Origin: Oscillospiraceae bacterium
GTDB taxonomy: Bacteria > Bacillota > Clostridia > Oscillospirales > Oscillospiraceae
Direction: 5' to 3'
DNA: 9,653 nt
Assembly (NCBI GenBank): GCA_017480395.1
Contig: JAFVAS010000102.1
Coordinates: forward strand, 1-9,653
A program made the position numbers and the translations under genes. The number at the start of each line of letters is the position of its first letter. The stretch's first letter is position 1. This document shows, piece after piece, positions 6,248 to 9,653 of the stretch. The notes below the pieces were generated by a model. That model saw only the letters and a list, made by a program, of their open reading frames with translations, did no database searches and was not told the origin of the DNA.

Positions 6248-7438
6248 ATGAAAAAACTGTTTAGTCTGATTTTGGCTCTGGCTATGGTGTTCGCCCTGGC
6301 CGCCTGCGGCTCCGACTCCGGCTCTGCCCCCGCGGCTGCCGGCTCCGCCCCCGCTGCCAGCGCCAACGGTGAGGATGCCGCTCCCGCTGCCAGCGGCCAG
6401 TCCTTCAACATCGGCGCCGTCACCACCGGCTCCACCGACGCCACCAGCAAGCCCCTCTACGACTCCATGGAGCAGGCCATCAAGGCGCTGGGCTGCAACT
6501 ACATCGAGTCCGCCATGGAGGAGGACTCCGGCGACGGCGTTCTGAACGCGGTCAACAACCTGCTCTCCACCGGCGTGGACGGCCTGATCGTCCCCAACGT
6601 GGCGTCCATGTACGGCCTGATCCCCACCATCGCCGACCTGTGCGAGCAGAACAAAGTGTACTTCTCCCTGTTCTGGACCAACCTGGACGAGGGCACCGAG
6701 GAGTATGACGCCTGCATGAACAACCCCTACTTCATCTCCACCACCTGCGAGGATGACGTCTACTCCGGCTACTGGGCCGCCAGCGTCGTGGGCAAGCTGG
6801 GCGTCGAGAAGATCTGCACCATCACCCTGCCCGACGGCTTCACCACCACCAATATGCGCAATGAGGGCCTGGAGAAGGCCTGCAAGGAGTACAACATGAC
6901 CGTTCTGGGCTCCTGCTCCGACGTCTCCCTGACCACCAGCTCCGCCGGCGGCACCACCATCACCGAGGATTTCCTGGCCGCCTATCCTGACACCGAGGCC
7001 ATTGTGGTTCTGGGCATGTCCCAGTATGTCCTGCCCGGCATCGCCCAGGCGCTGGAGGACGCCAACCGCACCGACATCCAGGTCGCCGGCATCGACTTCA
7101 ACGAGTATCAGCAGGACTACATGAACTCCGGCATCCTGGACGGCATCATCGGCGGCCACTTCGCCGGCCCCACCTACTCCGTCATCCTGATGGTCAACCG
7201 GCTGCAGGGCAACCCCCTGGCTGAGAGCGGCGTCATCCTGCGCGACAGCTTCATCGAGCTGGGCAGCGCCGAGGAGGCCGACGAGTACGCCACCAAGATC
7301 TATGGCAACTGCCTGTACACCGACGAGCAGCTGGCCAACTGCCTGGTTTCCAACAACCCCGACTTCACCTATGACGACCTGGTGGCCATTGCCGACGCCT
7401 ATGGCCTGGAGGACATCCTGTCCCGCACCCAGGGCTGA
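6248..7438 (+). CDS. Sugar/nucleoside-type ABC substrate-binding lipoprotein
   Basis: Extracellular, membrane-anchored receptor that captures the substrate for the permeases. The ATG at 6248 follows GGAGG (6236-6240) by 7 bases. Residues 1-19 are a lipoprotein signal (MKKL, hydrophobic core) with lipobox LAAC, so Cys20 is the lipidated residue. Residues 21-51 are a low-complexity Gly/Ser/Ala/Pro linker holding a repeated GSAPAA unit. Residues about 53-396 form a type 1 periplasmic-binding fold (Peripla_BP_4-like): FNIGAVTTGS at the first strand, DGLIVPNV, VLGMSQYVLPGIAQALEDA and VAGIDFNEY. At 396 residues it is slightly long for the family, owing to the linker and a C-terminal extension after about residue 345. 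The mature protein carries nine cysteines besides Cys20, odd for a surface protein and more easily tolerated in a strict anaerobe. Codon use is markedly more biased toward C/G-ending codons than in the regulator gene, which suggests high expression. The substrate cannot be read from the sequence. Confidence 0.9.
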   Translation: MKKLFSLILALAMVFALAACGSDSGSAPAAAGSAPAASANGEDAAPAASGQSFNIGAVTTGSTDATSKPLYDSMEQAIKALGCNYIESAMEEDSGDGVLNAVNNLLSTGVDGLIVPNVASMYGLIPTIADLCEQNKVYFSLFWTNLDEGTEEYDACMNNPYFISTTCEDDVYSGYWAASVVGKLGVEKICTITLPDGFTTTNMRNEGLEKACKEYNMTVLGSCSDVSLTTSSAGGTTITEDFLAAYPDTEAIVVLGMSQYVLPGIAQALEDANRTDIQVAGIDFNEYQQDYMNSGILDGIIGGHFAGPTYSVILMVNRLQGNPLAESGVILRDSFIELGSAEEADEYATKIYGNCLYTDEQLANCLVSNNPDFTYDDLVAIADAYGLEDILSRTQG

Positions 7439-7448
7439 ACGAATGACG

Positions 7449-7481
7449 GCTGACCGGATCCGAACGCCGGATCCGGTCAGC
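7449..7481 (+). other. Strong hairpin between the lipoprotein and permease 2 genes
   Basis: A perfect 14-bp GC-rich stem: GCTGACCGGATCCG (7449-7462), loop AACGC, CGGATCCGGTCAGC (7468-7481). It starts 10 bases after the lipoprotein stop and ends 19 bases before the permease 2 ribosome binding site. No T-run follows, so it should not terminate efficiently. The position suits a 3' shield that protects the lipoprotein message from 3'-5' decay and raises its level over the permeases. Confidence 0.7.
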
Positions 7482-7510
7482 GCAGAAACCTGAAACCTGT
7501 GGAGGTTAAT

Positions 7511-8500
7511 ATGAAAGCAAAAGTGATTGGACAAAAAATTGTTGCCACACTGATTATTCCGTGCGCTGTATATTTACTGTTCCTGATTTTGAGGCCACAG
7601 GTTTTCGGCCAGACGTCCCTGATCTGGACACTGTTTAATCAGTCCATCGCGAATATCATTATGGCATGGGGCCTGAGCTTTGAGATGACGGCGGGCAATA
7701 TGGATATGTCCGTCGGCGCGGAGATGATCCTGGGTTCTCTGGTGGGCTGTATGTTCGCCAAGACATTGGGTATTCCCGGCATCATCCTCGGCGCGCTGCT
7801 GGTGGCCCTGATCATCGGTGTGCTGAAATCCGTGCTGAGCGCACTGATCAATATGAAGACCATGATCATCTCCATCGCCTATACCCTGATCCTCGGCTCT
7901 GTGGGCTATCTGGTGGTCAAGGGCGAGTCGGTCATCATCACCTCCGACCAGACCACCCTGGGCAAGTTCCCCTACACCCTGATCATCCTTGTGGTCGCCG
8001 GCATTGTGATGTATGTGCTGGACCGCTTCAGCGTCTTCGGCGCCCACTGCCGTGCGCTGGGCGGCAACGAGAACCTGGCTGTGGTGGCCGGCATCAAGAA
8101 GAAGACGGTGGAGACCAAGGCGATCTTCATCTGCTCCATCTACGCCGCGCTGTCCGCCATCATCTACCTCAGCCGCGGCGCGGGTACGGCGGCGCAGACG
8201 GGCCTGAGCTCCATGTCCACCGTGTTCGGCGCCATGACCGGCGTGTTTATCGCCATGATCCTGGTGAAGTACATCAACATGACTGTGGGCATCGTGGTCG
8301 GTGTGGTCAGCATGAATATCATCACCATCGGCCTGATCGCGCTGAACATGCCCTCCTCCATGAAGGACTCCGTGAACGGCGGCTTCCTGCTGCTGCTGAT
8401 GATCATCAACGACATCATCCAGAAGCGGGAGGCGGATAAGCTTTACCGCGCGGCCTCCATGACCCGCATCACCGAAGAGCAGGCCGTCGCCGCCGAATAA
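7511..8500 (+). CDS. CUT2-type sugar ABC transporter permease 2 (RbsC-like)
   Basis: Second integral membrane subunit of the importer, 329 residues. I chose the ATG at 7511, 5 bases after GGAGG (7501-7505); the in-frame GTG at 7499 overlaps the ribosome binding site itself and is rejected. Hydrophobic segments lie at about 11-28, 43-59, 66-84, 88-110, 117-135, 155-170, 203-221, 237-252, 256-280 and 289-303. Family marks: GNMDMSVGAEMIL (62-74), matching GGIDLSVGS, and coupling loop ALGGNENLAVVAGI (182-195), close to the usual AIGGNEEAARLSGI. It lacks the LGG...SGG motif that permease 1 keeps, having FGAMTGVFIAMI (239-250) at that place. The two permeases are clearly divergent, not a recent duplication. 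The charged C-terminal tail (304-329) is probably cytoplasmic. The gene lies 72 bases after the lipoprotein gene and 54 before the hydrolase. Confidence 0.92.
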   Translation: MKAKVIGQKIVATLIIPCAVYLLFLILRPQVFGQTSLIWTLFNQSIANIIMAWGLSFEMTAGNMDMSVGAEMILGSLVGCMFAKTLGIPGIILGALLVALIIGVLKSVLSALINMKTMIISIAYTLILGSVGYLVVKGESVIITSDQTTLGKFPYTLIILVVAGIVMYVLDRFSVFGAHCRALGGNENLAVVAGIKKKTVETKAIFICSIYAALSAIIYLSRGAGTAAQTGLSSMSTVFGAMTGVFIAMILVKYINMTVGIVVGVVSMNIITIGLIALNMPSSMKDSVNGGFLLLLMIINDIIQKREADKLYRAASMTRITEEQAVAAE

Positions 8501-8554
8501 GCCGAATGTGCGGCCGCAGAAACCCATCCGATTACAGAAAGTTGAGGTCAAACC

Positions 8555-9568
8555 ATGCCTTTGAAAAAGCCCCTGAAGCCATATCCCTTTGACAAATACG
8601 GTTACAGCGAGATCCGCGTAATCGATGATACCGATACCGCCTGCGAGGGCGACGACGCCTTTGCCATTGCCCAGCTGCTGCTGACTAGCAAGCTGGATGT
8701 CCGGGCCATCAACGCGGCCAACTTCCTGCACCTGGAGGACTCAGCCCAGCAGAGCTATGACGCCATTGTCAAGCTGGTGGACGCCATGGGCCTGACCGGT
8801 GAGGTCAAAATCAACCACGGCAGCCTGCCCATGAAGTCCGAGACCGAGTATGAGACCTCCGAGGCCTCCGATTTCATCATCGAGGAGGCCATGCGGGACG
8901 ATCCCCGGCCGCTGTTTGTGGTCTCCCAGGGTGCCATCACCAACATCGCCATCGCCCTGAAGGAGAAGCCGGAGATCGCCAAACGGATGCACTGCATCTG
9001 GATCGGCGGCCAGACCTACCCGGAGGGCGGCTGGGAGTTCAACCTCTCCAACGATGTGATCGCCGCCCGGGTGGTCATGAACAGCGAGATGGGCCTTTGG
9101 CAGGTTCCCGCCAATGTCTATTCCATGATGCGCATCAGCTTCGGCGAGCTGTATGAGAACCTGTACGACTGCGGCAAGGCGGGCAGATATCTGTGCGAGC
9201 AGCTGTGGGACTGCAACAAGCGGATGCAGGATATGTTCAACGGCGGCCCCAACGCCCTGGGCGGTGTGACCGGAGATGACGGCGGCCTGCTGACCCAGCA
9301 GATGGCGAACCGGCCCATCGAGTTCTACGCCACCTTCTCCAGCGGCGATATGTGGCAGCTGGGAGACAGCCCGGTGGCCGGACTGCTGCTCAACTGCCAG
9401 CCCTATGACCGGGAGATCATCGGCGCGCCCTATATCAATGATGACTCCACCTATACGCTGCGGCCGGACAACCCCCGCAAGATCGCAGTTTATAAGACCA
9501 TCGACAGCGGCTTCATCTTCAAGGATTTCTTCTTCAAGATGCGCTATCAGTACGGCGAGAATTCATAA
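8555..9568 (+). CDS. Nucleoside-hydrolase-like enzyme (IUNH superfamily)
   Basis: Probably hydrolyses an N-glycosidic bond of the imported substrate in the cytoplasm (nucleoside to base plus ribose in known relatives). The ATG at 8555 follows GAGG (8544-8547) by 7 bases; there is no signal peptide. Family marks: metal loop DTDTACEGDDAFAI (25-38), with Asp25, Asp27, Asp33 and Asp34 standing for the calcium ligands of DTDPGxDD; GAITNIAIAL (126-135), matching GPLTNxA; WIGG (149-152); EFNLSND (161-167), matching the EFN/ENFxxD substrate loop; and GDSP (270-273), whose Asp271 fits the C-terminal calcium Asp. The metal loop is two residues longer than in classic nucleoside hydrolases and resembles the DTDxxNEIDD subgroup, but with Cys30 for Asn and Gly32 for Ile. 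The length of 337 residues is normal. As the last gene of the transporter operon, it is the main clue to the substrate. True specificity (purine, pyrimidine or a non-nucleoside glycoside) cannot be read. Confidence 0.82.
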   Translation: MPLKKPLKPYPFDKYGYSEIRVIDDTDTACEGDDAFAIAQLLLTSKLDVRAINAANFLHLEDSAQQSYDAIVKLVDAMGLTGEVKINHGSLPMKSETEYETSEASDFIIEEAMRDDPRPLFVVSQGAITNIAIALKEKPEIAKRMHCIWIGGQTYPEGGWEFNLSNDVIAARVVMNSEMGLWQVPANVYSMMRISFGELYENLYDCGKAGRYLCEQLWDCNKRMQDMFNGGPNALGGVTGDDGGLLTQQMANRPIEFYATFSSGDMWQLGDSPVAGLLLNCQPYDREIIGAPYINDDSTYTLRPDNPRKIAVYKTIDSGFIFKDFFFKMRYQYGENS

Positions 9569-9600
9569 GACCATTTGTTCACGAAATAGTTTCCCTTCCA

Positions 9601-9637
9601 CGATACGGCCTGCAGCCTTGGGTTGCAGGCTGTATCG
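9601..9637 (+). terminator. Hairpin downstream of the operon, possible terminator without T-run
   Basis: CGATACGGCCTGCAGCC (9601-9617) pairs with GGTTGCAGGCTGTATCG (9621-9637) over 17 positions, two of them G-U, starting 32 bases after the hydrolase stop codon. The bases that follow (CTAAAGGATGG) contain no T-run, so termination by this stem alone is uncertain. It may mark the 3' end of the operon message or precede another gene just outside the window. No gene is visible in 9569-9653. Confidence 0.45.
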
Positions 9638-9653
9638 CTAAAGGATGGATGGG

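Noticed and set aside
6260..6265. TTTAGT inside the lipoprotein gene as a further operator
   Set aside because: It is part of the conserved signal-peptide codons (Leu-Phe-Ser), lacks the TAAA/GAA half and is not near a promoter.
7499..7510. GTG start for permease 2, four codons upstream of the chosen start
   Set aside because: The GTG overlaps the GGAGG that serves the ATG at 7511; no separate ribosome binding site precedes it at the right distance.
6200..7534. Long open frame on the - strand (444 codons) covering the lipoprotein gene
   Set aside because: It is antisense to a gene with a clear signal peptide, lipobox, fold motifs and ribosome binding site. Its product would be a Gly/Ala/Val/Asp-rich low-complexity chain, the usual by-product of strong C/G-ending codon bias on the other strand.
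7574..8731. Long open frame on the - strand (385 codons) covering permease 2 and the start of the hydrolase
   Set aside because: It would encode an implausible His/Asp/Gln/Gly-rich protein, spans two well-supported genes and their gap, and has no family motif.
9601..9637. A standard intrinsic terminator at the operon end
   Set aside because: The stem is strong but no T-run follows on the + strand, and none follows on the - strand either; kept only as a low-confidence terminator-like hairpin.

Overview
The window comes from a low-redundancy, GC-rich bacterial chromosome whose gene style points to an anaerobic gut-type Clostridia (Oscillospiraceae or Lachnospiraceae-like). The grounds are Gram-positive ribosome binding sites (GGAGG-type), sigma-A promoters embedded in AT-rich gaps, a lipoprotein signal of the MKKL...LAAC type followed by a Gly/Ser/Ala/Pro linker, and a CUT2-type sugar transporter governed by a LacI regulator. 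The taxon is an inference from style, not from a marker gene. All genes lie on the + strand.

Region 1 (1-2071) is the 3' part of a GH78 alpha-L-rhamnosidase with its catalytic (alpha/alpha)6 domain intact. It is followed by a gap (2072-2332) with two strong inverted-repeat structures and then a sigma-A promoter with operator-like repeats. Region 2 (2333-3334) is a LacI-family repressor, closed by a textbook intrinsic terminator (3375-3411).

Region 3 is a 335-base gap (3335-3669) that holds the terminator, a possible three-stem RNA fold, a sigma-A promoter and a second set of the same operator-like repeats. Region 4 (3670-9568) is a five-gene operon: double-NBD ABC ATPase, permease 1, substrate-binding lipoprotein, permease 2, and a nucleoside-hydrolase-like enzyme. 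Gaps are 16, 57, 72 and 54 bases, so one transcript is likely, with hairpins flanking the lipoprotein gene that could tune its dose.

Working model: the surface lipoprotein captures a small glycoside (a nucleoside or other N-glycoside is the best guess because of the last gene), a heterodimeric permease driven by a one-site ATPase imports it, and the hydrolase cleaves the glycosidic bond in the cytoplasm. The LacI regulator probably represses both itself and the operon through a TTTASTAAA palindrome paired with a TTTAGTGAA copy about two helical turns away in both promoters. Whether the rhamnosidase belongs to the same pathway cannot be decided from this window. The most noteworthy points are the paired shared operators, the degenerate second ATPase site (Cys replacing the Walker B Glu), the atypical metal loop of the hydrolase, and the hairpin architecture around the lipoprotein gene. 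I see no mobile element, tRNA, rRNA or CRISPR array.
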